Assembly: GCA_903943975.1 (NCBI GenBank)
Contig: CAJAQB010000013.1
Location: 248,001 to 312,000 of the forward strand
Direction of reading: 5' to 3'
Length of the DNA: 64,000 bases
Source: Synechococcus lacustris
Lineage (GTDB): Bacteria > Cyanobacteriota > Cyanobacteriia > PCC-6307 > Cyanobiaceae
Shown: piece by piece, positions 25,882 through 34,130 of the stretch
Layout: each line of letters starts with the position of its first letter
Position numbering within the stretch: the first letter of the stretch is position 1
Position numbers and translations under genes: made by a program
The notes under the pieces: model-generated
Seen by the model: the letters and a program-made list of their open reading frames with translations, nothing else
The model's database searches: none
What the model was told of the DNA's origin: nothing

Positions 25882-28800
25882 ATGACGAGAGCCCTGACAA
25901 CGCCAGCCCCAATTCCAACGGCTCGGTCCCGCGAGCTGCTCGAGCGGATTGACGCCCAGCTGGAGCGGGTGTTGCTGCAGCGTCAGCACCCGATTTCCGG
26001 TCTGATGCCCGCCAGCACTGCCCACACGGTGCATGGCAACTACGGCGATGCCTGGGTGCGGGATGGCGTTTATACAATTCAGGCGGTGTGGGGCCTGGCG
26101 ATCGCCTGGCGGCGCCAGGGGGGCTCGGCTAGGCGAATATTTGAGCTGGAGCAGAGCGTGCTGGCCCTGATGCGCGGCCAGTTGCGCTCGATGATGGGCC
26201 AGGCGGCCAAGGTGGAGCGCTTTAAAACCAGCCTCGATCCGCTGGATGCCCTGCACGCCAAGTACGACACCGGCAGCGGTTTGCCGGTGGTGGCCGACAA
26301 CGCCTGGGGCCATCTGCAGCTGGATGCCACCGCCCTGTTTCTGTTGCAACTGGCCCAGCTCAGCCGCGCCGGTTTGGTGGTGGTAACCAGCCCGGCCCAG
26401 GTGGCCTTTGTTCAGAACCTGATTTTTTACGTGAGCCGCGCCTATCGGATCGCCGACTACGGCATCTGGGAGCGGGGAGACAAGGGCAATAACGGGGCGC
26501 CCGAACGCAATGCCAGTTCGATCGGTTTAGTGAAGGCGGCCCTCGAAGCGCTTTCCGGTTTGGATCTCTATGGCCCCGAGGGCGATGGCCAGGCCCGCCT
26601 CTGGGTGCCCCCCGATGCCCTGGTGCGCCTGCGGCGTGCCCTTGATGGGCTACTGCCGCGGGAGTCGGCCAGCAAGGAGGTAGATAGCGCCTGCCTCACG
26701 GTGATTGGTTACCCCGCCTGGGCGGTGGAATCTGAGGAGTTGCGGGAGCGCACCCTCCAGGGCATCCGCCGCCAGCTGGGGGGCCGCTATGGCTATGCCC
26801 GCTTTCGCCGCGATGGCCACCAAACGGTGCTGGAAGACAGCAGTCGCCTCTACTACCAGCCGGAGGAGCTGGCCTGTTTTGAAGGCATCGAATGCCAGTG
26901 GCCGTTATTTCTGGCCTTTGAGCTGCTTACCGCCTGCTTTGAGGGGCGTTGGCAGGAGGCCAGGGCCCTAGATCTGCGCCTCAGGGAGTTGGCGCTGCAG
27001 CAGGGCGACGACCTGCTGCAACCGGAGCTCTACCGGGTGCCCCTGGCGGCGGTGGCGGCCGAACGTTCCGCCCCGGGTAGCCAGCTTTGGGAGGCAAATG
27101 AGAATGTGCCGCTGCTCTGGACCCAGAGCCTTTGGCTGCTGGGTCAATTGCTGCTGGAGGGGTTGCTAGAACCCGGCGACCTGGATCCCTGTGGCCGGCG
27201 CCAGCCCCGCCAGCCGGGCTGCAACCAGGTGCGGATCGCCCTGGTGCCTGGCGATGGCGCCGTGGCGGAGGCCCTGGCCCGGGAGGGTATGGCGATGGTT
27301 ACCCCTGGGGATGCTGGGGTGGCGGTGGAGGCCTCAACGCGGCTGGCGGCGGCCCTGGCTGATCTGGGGGCCTGCCCTGCCCTCGGGCTCAGCGGACCCC
27401 CGGCCGGGGGCCTGGCCACCCTGGCAATCACCCGGCTCTACCGCTGTGGCGGGCAGCCGACGGCTTTCCTGCCTTCGGTGCTGGAGGAGGGCACCTTTTA
27501 CCTGGCGGATGACCCCGAACAGCTGGCGGATTCCGTGCTCGGTGAATTGCGCCTGCTGCAGCGCAACTGGGTGGAGCAGGGGGATCCATTGCTGCTGGTG
27601 CCCCTGGCGGCGGCCCCCTTTGGCCGTAATCCGGAGGGCTTCCTGGCCCTGGCCCGGCAGCTGGCCAGCGGTGATCTCGGTGGGGTGACCGTGCAGCTGG
27701 GCACCTTGGCGGAGCATCTGCCCCACCTGGCCTGGGAGCCGATGCCATTGCCGGCCCTGCCCCCGGCCGCCGCCGCCCGGCCCACCCCCTTGCAACTGGT
27801 GGAGGCCCGCGGTTATCGCTCCCTTTCGGTGCAACGGGAACAGGAACTGGAAAGCAGTCCGGTGCTGGTGCTGGCCACTCAGCTGTGGAGCAGCACTTCC
27901 CTGCGGGAACAGGCGGAACTGTTGGAACAGTTGCAGCATCGCCTTGGGGTTGATGGCCAGCTGCAGGCCCCAGACCAGGCCCTCCCAGTGCCCCTGAGCC
28001 AGCTGCTGGAGGCGGTTTATCTGCGCAGCCTGGAGGCGGGCGACTGGGAGCCGGTGCGCCGCTGTGCCGGCCTGCTGGGGTTGGTGCATCCCCACCTGGA
28101 GGATGCCCTCGATGACCTGCTGGCCCGCCATCGCCAGCTGGTGGTGGGCCGTAATTACACCGACCAATCCCGCATTAGCGAACCGCTAGACAGCGCCACG
28201 ATCGCCGCCCGCATGCGTCGTTTCAGTGGGGAGGATGGTCGCGAGACGATCATTCAGCAGGAGCTTTTGCTGGCCCTGGAGGGCTTGGCGCGGCAGCGGC
28301 CCAAGTGGCTCAAGGGCACGCTCACCTTCCAGTTGGGGCAATTGCTTTTGCTGCTCACCAGTGAGCTGGCGGCGGAGCGGCACCTCACCCCTTCGGAGGC
28401 CTTTGAAGCCCTCTGCGCCCTGCCCCCCCATGGCATCTCCCGCCGCTTGGGGGTGGTGCTGGATGACCTAGACCACGCCCGCGCCACCCTCGAGCGCTTT
28501 GAACAGCTGCATGTGAGCGGTGAGGTGCGTTGGCAGGCGCCACCCCCGGCGGAGGAGCGGCCGATGGGGGGCTGCTGGCTGCAACACCGCCTGCGCCAGG
28601 GGGCGTTGCAGCGGGTGCCCCGCAATTTCTATCCCGGCATCTGGGAGCTGTTGCGCCATTGCCGCGGGCTGTTGATTGGCGACAAGCTGGAGCGGCGCAA
28701 CCGGCTCGACAGTGAGGTGCTCGCTGAAAAAACCGCTGGGGAGCACAATTTCGCAGCCCTGGTGGAACATCTGCTCAGCAAGATCGAAGCCCCGGAATAC

Positions 28801-29067
28801 CGGCAACTGTCGATTGAAGCGCTGGTTTCGCTGATGGCTTTCTTTGAGGCCAACCCCATGGTGCGCTTTGAAGACCACCTGGCCCTTGATGTGTTGATTG
28901 GCCATGCCGTGCGGCTCGGCTGGCTCGAAACCTATCCCGAGGCCCCGCCGGCCAGCTACGGGGCCCACAAGGCTGAGGCCTGGGATTGCTTCTATCGCGC
29001 TTCCCCCACCCGCTGCCGTCAGCTGTTTGTAGGGGCCCTGCGGGAGCTCACCGCCATCGCGGCCTAG
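25882..29067 (+). CDS. Large GH15-like / phosphorylase-kinase-alpha-like protein
   Basis: 1061 residues. The first 400 or so form a glucoamylase-like (alpha/alpha)6 region: NYGDAWVRDGVYTIQAVWGL, NAWGHLQLDATALFLLQL and the YYQPEELACFEGIECQWP segment. This matches the GH15-related proteins of cyanobacteria that also resemble eukaryotic phosphorylase kinase alpha/beta subunits; the C-terminal half is helix-rich. A role in glycogen metabolism is plausible but unproven. Only 32 bp separate it from the divergent glycosyltransferase start. Confidence 0.85.
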   Translation: MTRALTTPAPIPTARSRELLERIDAQLERVLLQRQHPISGLMPASTAHTVHGNYGDAWVRDGVYTIQAVWGLAIAWRRQGGSARRIFELEQSVLALMRGQLRSMMGQAAKVERFKTSLDPLDALHAKYDTGSGLPVVADNAWGHLQLDATALFLLQLAQLSRAGLVVVTSPAQVAFVQNLIFYVSRAYRIADYGIWERGDKGNNGAPERNASSIGLVKAALEALSGLDLYGPEGDGQARLWVPPDALVRLRRALDGLLPRESASKEVDSACLTVIGYPAWAVESEELRERTLQGIRRQLGGRYGYARFRRDGHQTVLEDSSRLYYQPEELACFEGIECQWPLFLAFELLTACFEGRWQEARALDLRLRELALQQGDDLLQPELYRVPLAAVAAERSAPGSQLWEANENVPLLWTQSLWLLGQLLLEGLLEPGDLDPCGRRQPRQPGCNQVRIALVPGDGAVAEALAREGMAMVTPGDAGVAVEASTRLAAALADLGACPALGLSGPPAGGLATLAITRLYRCGGQPTAFLPSVLEEGTFYLADDPEQLADSVLGELRLLQRNWVEQGDPLLLVPLAAAPFGRNPEGFLALARQLASGDLGGVTVQLGTLAEHLPHLAWEPMPLPALPPAAAARPTPLQLVEARGYRSLSVQREQELESSPVLVLATQLWSSTSLREQAELLEQLQHRLGVDGQLQAPDQALPVPLSQLLEAVYLRSLEAGDWEPVRRCAGLLGLVHPHLEDALDDLLARHRQLVVGRNYTDQSRISEPLDSATIAARMRRFSGEDGRETIIQQELLLALEGLARQRPKWLKGTLTFQLGQLLLLLTSELAAERHLTPSEAFEALCALPPHGISRRLGVVLDDLDHARATLERFEQLHVSGEVRWQAPPPAEERPMGGCWLQHRLRQGALQRVPRNFYPGIWELLRHCRGLLIGDKLERRNRLDSEVLAEKTAGEHNFAALVEHLLSKIEAPEYRQLSIEALVSLMAFFEANPMVRFEDHLALDVLIGHAVRLGWLETYPEAPPASYGAHKAEAWDCFYRASPTRCRQLFVGALRELTAIAA

Positions 29068-29071
29068 GGCG

Positions 29072-30064
29072 TTAGAGCGGTTGGGCTAGCACCAGGTTCT
29101 GTTGGGGTTGATCAACGGCCTTCTCGATCAGATCCGCCAGCTGCAGGGCCCTGGAGGCCTGCAGGCCGCCCACCGCAGGGGTTTCCAGGCCCCGCACGCA
29201 TTGCAGGAAGTGTTCGAGCTCGGCGTAGAGGGGTTCGGTGGGGGTGATGCTCACCTCTTCAATGAAGCCGTCATGGCGGTAGAGCAGTTCGCCCCGGCTG
29301 GCGGAATATGACTCCTGGGCCCGCCGGTGGATGCGCAGGTTGCGGTGCAGGAAATCCGCCTCGATCAGGCTGCCGCGGCAGTGGGCACTGAGGTTGCGCA
29401 CCTTGCGGTGGCTCATCTTGCTGGCGGTGAGGCTGGCGGCCACCCCATTGGCAAAGGAGAGGGTGGCGGCCACGTAGTCGATCGGGCCTTCGCCACTGCG
29501 GCCGCCGGCGGCGGCCACGCCCACCACCGGTGCCTGGGCCAGCTCGAGCACCAGGTCGATGTCATGGATCATCAGGTCCAGCACCACCGACACATCGTTG
29601 GCCCGGTCGGCATAGGGGCTGTGGCGCCGGGTTTCCAGCACCACTACCTCCTCGTTGGCCACCACATGGAGCAGCTCCATGAAGGCCGGGTTGAAGCGCT
29701 CGATGTGGCCCACCTGCAGCAGCCGCCCAGCCTTTTCCGCCGCCCGAATCAGTTCGGCCGCTTCTGGCTGGCTGGCGGCAATCGGCTTCTCGATCAGCAC
29801 ATGCACCCCGGCCCTGAGGCAGGCCATGCCCACCCGGTGGTGCAACAGGGTGGGCACGGCGATGCAAACCGCTTCCACCTGGCCTATCAGCTCGGTGTAG
29901 TCGGCAAACCACTGGCAGCCGAACTGGGCGCTGGCAAGGCTGCCCCGGTCTGCATCGGGGTCAGCGACCCCGATTAGTTCCGCATCCCGCAGCAGGCTCA
30001 GCACCCGGGCGTGGTGCCAACCCATGTTGCCAATGCCAATTACGCCCACCTTGACCGGTTTCAT
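29072..30064 (-). CDS. Gfo/Idh/MocA family NAD(P)-dependent oxidoreductase
   Basis: 330 residues. The N-terminal Rossmann fold has VGVIGIGNMGWHHARVL and the family EKP motif in HVLIEKPIAAS; HDIDLVLELA follows in the C-terminal domain. Substrates in this family are usually sugars or nucleotide sugars, e.g. UDP-sugar 3-dehydrogenases; none can be assigned here. It converges with the GH15-like gene 4 bp away. Confidence 0.9.
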   Translation of the reverse strand: MKPVKVGVIGIGNMGWHHARVLSLLRDAELIGVADPDADRGSLASAQFGCQWFADYTELIGQVEAVCIAVPTLLHHRVGMACLRAGVHVLIEKPIAASQPEAAELIRAAEKAGRLLQVGHIERFNPAFMELLHVVANEEVVVLETRRHSPYADRANDVSVVLDLMIHDIDLVLELAQAPVVGVAAAGGRSGEGPIDYVAATLSFANGVAASLTASKMSHRKVRNLSAHCRGSLIEADFLHRNLRIHRRAQESYSASRGELLYRHDGFIEEVSITPTEPLYAELEHFLQCVRGLETPAVGGLQASRALQLADLIEKAVDQPQQNLVLAQPL

Positions 30065-30129
30065 CTAGGGGCGCTCAGCATCGGTGCGGGCAAGGGGGGT
30101 ACTCCTGCTGTGGCGTCATTATCAACGAA

Positions 30130-31401
30130 CTAGCCCCCCGGCCCCACCTGGATCTTCACTTCTTCGATGCGGGGGCCGTCCATGCTGATCACTTCGAACT
30201 GATGGCTGTGCCAATGCAGCACTTCTCCGGGGCTGGGGATGTGTTGCATTAGTTCCAGCAGGAAGCCCGCCAGGGTGTGGTGGCCATCGGCTTCCGGCAG
30301 CTTTAGCCCCAGCTGGCGGTTGAGCTCAAAGATCTCCAGATCGCCTGCCACCAACCAGCTGTCTGGGCCTAGGGCCTGCAGGTCTGGGGGGCTGCCGTCG
30401 TCCTCCAATTCATCGCCAACGATCTCGCCGGTGAGGTCGGCGATGGTCACGAGGCCTTCGGTGCCGCCGTGTTCATCCACCACCACCAGCAGCGGCTCAC
30501 CGTTGCGGATCACCGGCAGCAGATCAGCCAAGGAGGCGCTTTCCTGGATGCGGGCTACGCCGCGGATGTAGGGCGCAAGGGGGGTATCCGGTTGGAGCTC
30601 ACCGCGGGAGAGGGGGGCGGCCAGTAGGCGCAGGTCGAGCACACCGCGCACATCATCGAGGGAATCACCAATCACCGGGAAGCGGGCATGGCGGGTGGAG
30701 ACCACCGCTTCCATCAGTTCGCTAAAGCGGGCTGCCACCGGCAGGGTCACCATCCCGGAGCGGGGCACCATCACCTCCCGCACCTGGGTGTCCCGCAGGG
30801 AAAACACCCCTTCAAGGATGTTGCGTTCATCCGGTTCCAGGCCGGTGACCGCATCGTTCTCAATCAGGCTTTCCAATTCGCCGGCAGACAGGGCTGGCAC
30901 CAGCCGATCCCACTGGCGGGGTAGGCCGGTGAGTTTCAGAAGGCCGTCGGCCAGGGGTTCCACCACGGCTAGTAGTGGCGAGAGGCAACGGTTCACCGCC
31001 TCCAGCAGCGGGCCGAGCTTGAGGGCGGAAGCTTCAGGTTTGTCTAGAACCCAGGCCTTGGGCAAAATGCCGCCGATCAGGGTGGCCAGCAGGGCCACCA
31101 GCAGAAAGATCAGCAGTTCAAGCAGGGGGTTATCTCGGCTGGGCAGGAACTGGCTGAGCAGGTTGTGGCCGCCCCAGCCCAGGGCCAGCAGTGAGAGGGT
31201 GGCCCCCAGCTGGGTGGCCACCAGGGCCCGCCGCAGGTGCCGCTGCAGCCGTTCCACCGAACGGGCGGAGCTGCTGCCCTTTTCGGCCAGTTCCTGCACC
31301 CGGGTGGGCCGCAGCCGGATCAGGGCAAACTCACCGGCGGCAAAGAAGGCGAGCAGAGCGAGCAGCAGCAGTAGGCCGAGCAATCGCAGGGTTAAACCCA
31401 T
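30130..31401 (-). CDS. CNNM/CorC-type (hemolysin C family) membrane protein
   Basis: 423 residues from ATG at 31401 (MGLTLRLLGLLLLLALLAFF), chosen over an upstream ATG that adds a non-conserved tail. A DUF21 membrane domain with four hydrophobic segments (GEFALIRLRPTRVQELA, RALVATQLGATLSLLALGW, LPKAWVLDKPEASAL) is followed by two CBS domains (VMVPRSGMVTLP, LLVVVDEHGGTEGLVT) and a C-terminal CorC_HlyC domain. Such proteins export or regulate Mg2+; the older name hemolysin is misleading. Confidence 0.92.
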   Translation of the reverse strand: MGLTLRLLGLLLLLALLAFFAAGEFALIRLRPTRVQELAEKGSSSARSVERLQRHLRRALVATQLGATLSLLALGWGGHNLLSQFLPSRDNPLLELLIFLLVALLATLIGGILPKAWVLDKPEASALKLGPLLEAVNRCLSPLLAVVEPLADGLLKLTGLPRQWDRLVPALSAGELESLIENDAVTGLEPDERNILEGVFSLRDTQVREVMVPRSGMVTLPVAARFSELMEAVVSTRHARFPVIGDSLDDVRGVLDLRLLAAPLSRGELQPDTPLAPYIRGVARIQESASLADLLPVIRNGEPLLVVVDEHGGTEGLVTIADLTGEIVGDELEDDGSPPDLQALGPDSWLVAGDLEIFELNRQLGLKLPEADGHHTLAGFLLELMQHIPSPGEVLHWHSHQFEVISMDGPRIEEVKIQVGPGG

Positions 31402-31453
31402 GAAAACCGCTGACCCAGCCAAGGAACTGCCTGGATTATGGGCCGGCAAGCGT

Positions 31454-31825
31454 TTAGGGGCCCAGATCAGGCAGAAAGCGGTTGATGAAGCTGGCCAGCA
31501 GCATTGGCCCACAACGGCGTTGCCAATGGCTGTCGCCGGGGTGGCGCCGCCAGCATTCAATCCGCACTGCGGGCCGTCGCTCACCGCTTAGTTGCACCAG
31601 GTAGCGGTATTCAGCGTCGCCACTTTGTTCTGGTGAAACCAGGTTTTCCGCTTCGGGCTGGGTGAGCAGAAAGCTGTGGAGATAGGCCGTTGGTTTTTCA
31701 CAGAGCTGCTTGGCTTCGGCGAGCCGGAAGGCAGCCCCCGCCGGGTAACCATCGTGGTGCAGATAGAGATGACGGGCCGGTTCATCGGGAAATCCCGTGA
31801 ACGTATAAACAGCGCGGGTGGCCAT
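31454..31825 (-). CDS. Conserved hypothetical protein
   Basis: 123 residues from ATG at 31825 (MATRAVYTFTGFPDEPARHL). It has a strand-rich N-terminus with HLYLHHDGYPAGAAFRLAEA and a central VQLSGERRPAVRIECWRR. The HHDGYPAGAA pattern recurs in uncharacterised cyanobacterial proteins, but I cannot assign a function. The longer frame to 31894 abuts the HD-GYP gene end and is less likely. Confidence 0.6.
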   Translation of the reverse strand: MATRAVYTFTGFPDEPARHLYLHHDGYPAGAAFRLAEAKQLCEKPTAYLHSFLLTQPEAENLVSPEQSGDAEYRYLVQLSGERRPAVRIECWRRHPGDSHWQRRCGPMLLASFINRFLPDLGP

Positions 31826-31893
31826 GCAGGGCAGGGGCGACTGCTGTTTAAAAGCCCCCCAGCAGCGGTTTTGTATCAGCTGGCTAAACGCCA

Positions 31894-33687
31894 CTAAAAG
31901 GCGCTTTCGGCTGCCGGCAAGCTGTAATTCTTTTCACGGAACAGGCGAACACAGGCGTCTACAACGATCGGATCAAAGAGGCTGCCCCTGCCGGCTTCAA
32001 CCGTAGCCAGGCTCGCTTCAAGGCCAGGTGATACCCGATAGGGCCGGTTGCTGGCCATCGCCTCAACTGTATCGGCCACCGCCAGAATCCTTGCCTCCAG
32101 GCTGATCTGATCCCCCCGCAGACCCTGGGGATAGCCACTGCCATTGAGGCGTTCGTGATGTTGAAGCACGGTCTCGGCAACGGGCCAGGGGAACTTGATA
32201 TGGCGCAGGGCCTCGTAGCCCGCCTGGGCATGGGTTTGCAACAACGCGAGTTCCTGGGGTGAAATACGGTTGGGTTTGGTGAGGATTTCGGCGGGAATGC
32301 TGAACTTGCCGATGTCATGAACTAGGCCGGAGATGCGGATGCCTTCGCATTGATGGGCATTTAGATTTAGCTCAACGGCGATGGCAAAGGCAAGTTCTGA
32401 AACTCGCAGTTCATGGCCGGCCGTATAGGGGTCACGGGTATCATTTAAGGCCGCAAGGGTAGCAACAATCTGATAAAGACTCTGAATCATCTCGGATTGA
32501 TACTTGATGGCAAGCCGTTCGGCCTCCTTGCGGTCTGAGATGTCGCGAATATTGCATTGGATGACTAGATTTTGGCCGGCGCGATAGCGATTGCTGATGA
32601 ATACCACCTCGTGTTCCTTGCCGTTTTTCGCTGCCAAATGCAAGTCGTCACGGCGCACATAGCCAATCTCTCTGATCTCCTCTAGCAGGGAATTGACCTG
32701 CTCGCGATCATTGAAGAGGCCAACTTGCCAAAGTTCATTGTTGATCACTTTTCCCGCTGGCATTGCGAGCAACTCGCAAATAAATGGATTGGCCTGGGTG
32801 ATAAGGCCACTCTCGCCATCCAGGATCAAGATGCCATCTTTGGCTGATTCAAATAGGCCACGATAGCGTTCCTCGGAGTCAAGTAGTTTGCGGCTTGCTA
32901 GCTCCCGTTCAGTGATGTCACGCACGGTCGCTAGGACCATAACACTGTCTGCAATATCGAGGCGAAGTAATTGAACTTCGGCGGGAAAGTCAGGGCCATG
33001 TAGGCGCCTGAATTGCCAATTGAACTGATGGTTGCCCTTGCGTTTGGCAATTTCAAGCATGGTATTACCTGCTTCTGGCGAAGAGCAGCCATCTGGCTGC
33101 AGAGCTGGCGAGAGATCCCAGAGGCTTAGGCCATGGAGTAGATCTAGATTGTCTGCAGCATATAGTTTCAGGCAGGCTTTGTTTGCTTCCACGCATTGCC
33201 AGTTTGGTGGAGCCAGCAGCAATAAAGAATCCCGAAAGCCTTCAAATAGCAAGCGATAGCGTTCCTCGCTTTCAATTAATGTCCCCTGGGTTCGGGCCTC
33301 CAGAATGGCTCGTAATAATGCCGGTCTAAGCTTTTCCAGTTGGTGTTTGTACACATAATCAACAGCGCCTAGGCGCAATGCCTCAAAGGCTGATGCCTCA
33401 GAGATGGTGCCAGAGACGAACAAAAATGGTACTTTGCTGTACCGCTCATGGGCCAAGGTCAGCGCCCGAGCGCCGGAGAAACCAGGAATAGTCCAATCAG
33501 CCAGGATCGCATCTGGCAGTTTATGCTCCATCGCCGCACAAAAAGTTGCCTCATCTGTGGCCCTGCGGATGGCCACATTCACGCCGGCCTCCTGCAAAGA
33601 ATCAACCAGCATCTCCACATCTAGGTCTGAATCTTCAACTACCACAAGATCGAGTAGGCTGGTTGTTGATTGCTCTGCGGGTGTCAT
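31894..33687 (-). CDS. REC-PAS-PAS-HD-GYP response regulator, probable c-di-GMP phosphodiesterase
   Basis: 597 residues. Receiver with phospho-Asp64 (ILADWTIPG) and Lys114; two PAS domains (about 140-260 and 265-385); then an HD-GYP domain with HD at 457-458 (GLVHDIGKFSIP), HHERLNGSGYPQGL containing the GYP triad at 518-520, and AVADTVEAMASNRPYR. Known HD-GYP proteins hydrolyse cyclic di-GMP. It ends a three-gene operon, overlapping the upstream receiver gene by ATGA, so the CHASE kinase is the likely phosphodonor. Composition is A+T-richer than the core genes downstream. Confidence 0.93.
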   Translation of the reverse strand: MTPAEQSTTSLLDLVVVEDSDLDVEMLVDSLQEAGVNVAIRRATDEATFCAAMEHKLPDAILADWTIPGFSGARALTLAHERYSKVPFLFVSGTISEASAFEALRLGAVDYVYKHQLEKLRPALLRAILEARTQGTLIESEERYRLLFEGFRDSLLLLAPPNWQCVEANKACLKLYAADNLDLLHGLSLWDLSPALQPDGCSSPEAGNTMLEIAKRKGNHQFNWQFRRLHGPDFPAEVQLLRLDIADSVMVLATVRDITERELASRKLLDSEERYRGLFESAKDGILILDGESGLITQANPFICELLAMPAGKVINNELWQVGLFNDREQVNSLLEEIREIGYVRRDDLHLAAKNGKEHEVVFISNRYRAGQNLVIQCNIRDISDRKEAERLAIKYQSEMIQSLYQIVATLAALNDTRDPYTAGHELRVSELAFAIAVELNLNAHQCEGIRISGLVHDIGKFSIPAEILTKPNRISPQELALLQTHAQAGYEALRHIKFPWPVAETVLQHHERLNGSGYPQGLRGDQISLEARILAVADTVEAMASNRPYRVSPGLEASLATVEAGRGSLFDPIVVDACVRLFREKNYSLPAAESAF

Positions 33688-34130
33688 TTTGCTTCACCTG
33701 GAGATTTGTTGAGCAGCATCCAGTAAAGACCGAGTTCTTTTACAACTTTCATGAATGAATCTGAATCAACTGGTTTAACTAGGTAGCTGTTGATGCCTAG
33801 GTCATAGGCGCGAACCACATCGGATTCCTCCCTCGAGGATGTTAAGACCACAACGGGCAAGCGTCGGGTGAGTTCTTCGCTGCGAATTCGACGTAAGACA
33901 TCCAAACCATTGATGCGAGGCAACTGTAAATCGAGCAGTACCAGCCTGACCCTCTGAATGTTGATCTCTGAATGCTCTCCAAAAATAAAATCGATCGCCT
34001 CGGCACCATCCTTCAGCCACATTATTTGGTTGTCTAGATGGCTTTCGCATAAGGCATCCATTGTCAATTCTGCATCTGCTGGATTGTCCTCGATCAACAA
34101 GATCTGTGTTTCAGTCGCTTGGATTGTCAT
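33684..34130 (-). CDS. Single-domain response regulator, Rcp1-like
   Basis: 148 residues forming one receiver with no output domain: ILLIEDNPADAELTMDAL, phospho-Asp67 in LVLLDLQLPRINGLDVL, VVVLTSSREESDVV and the SYLVKPVDSDSF lysine. It resembles Rcp1-type regulators paired with sensor kinases having a similar C-terminal core. Starts and stops overlap with the kinase and the HD-GYP gene by ATGA on both sides. It probably relays phosphate or acts as a sink. Confidence 0.93.
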   Translation of the reverse strand: MTIQATETQILLIEDNPADAELTMDALCESHLDNQIMWLKDGAEAIDFIFGEHSEINIQRVRLVLLDLQLPRINGLDVLRRIRSEELTRRLPVVVLTSSREESDVVRAYDLGINSYLVKPVDSDSFMKVVKELGLYWMLLNKSPGEAK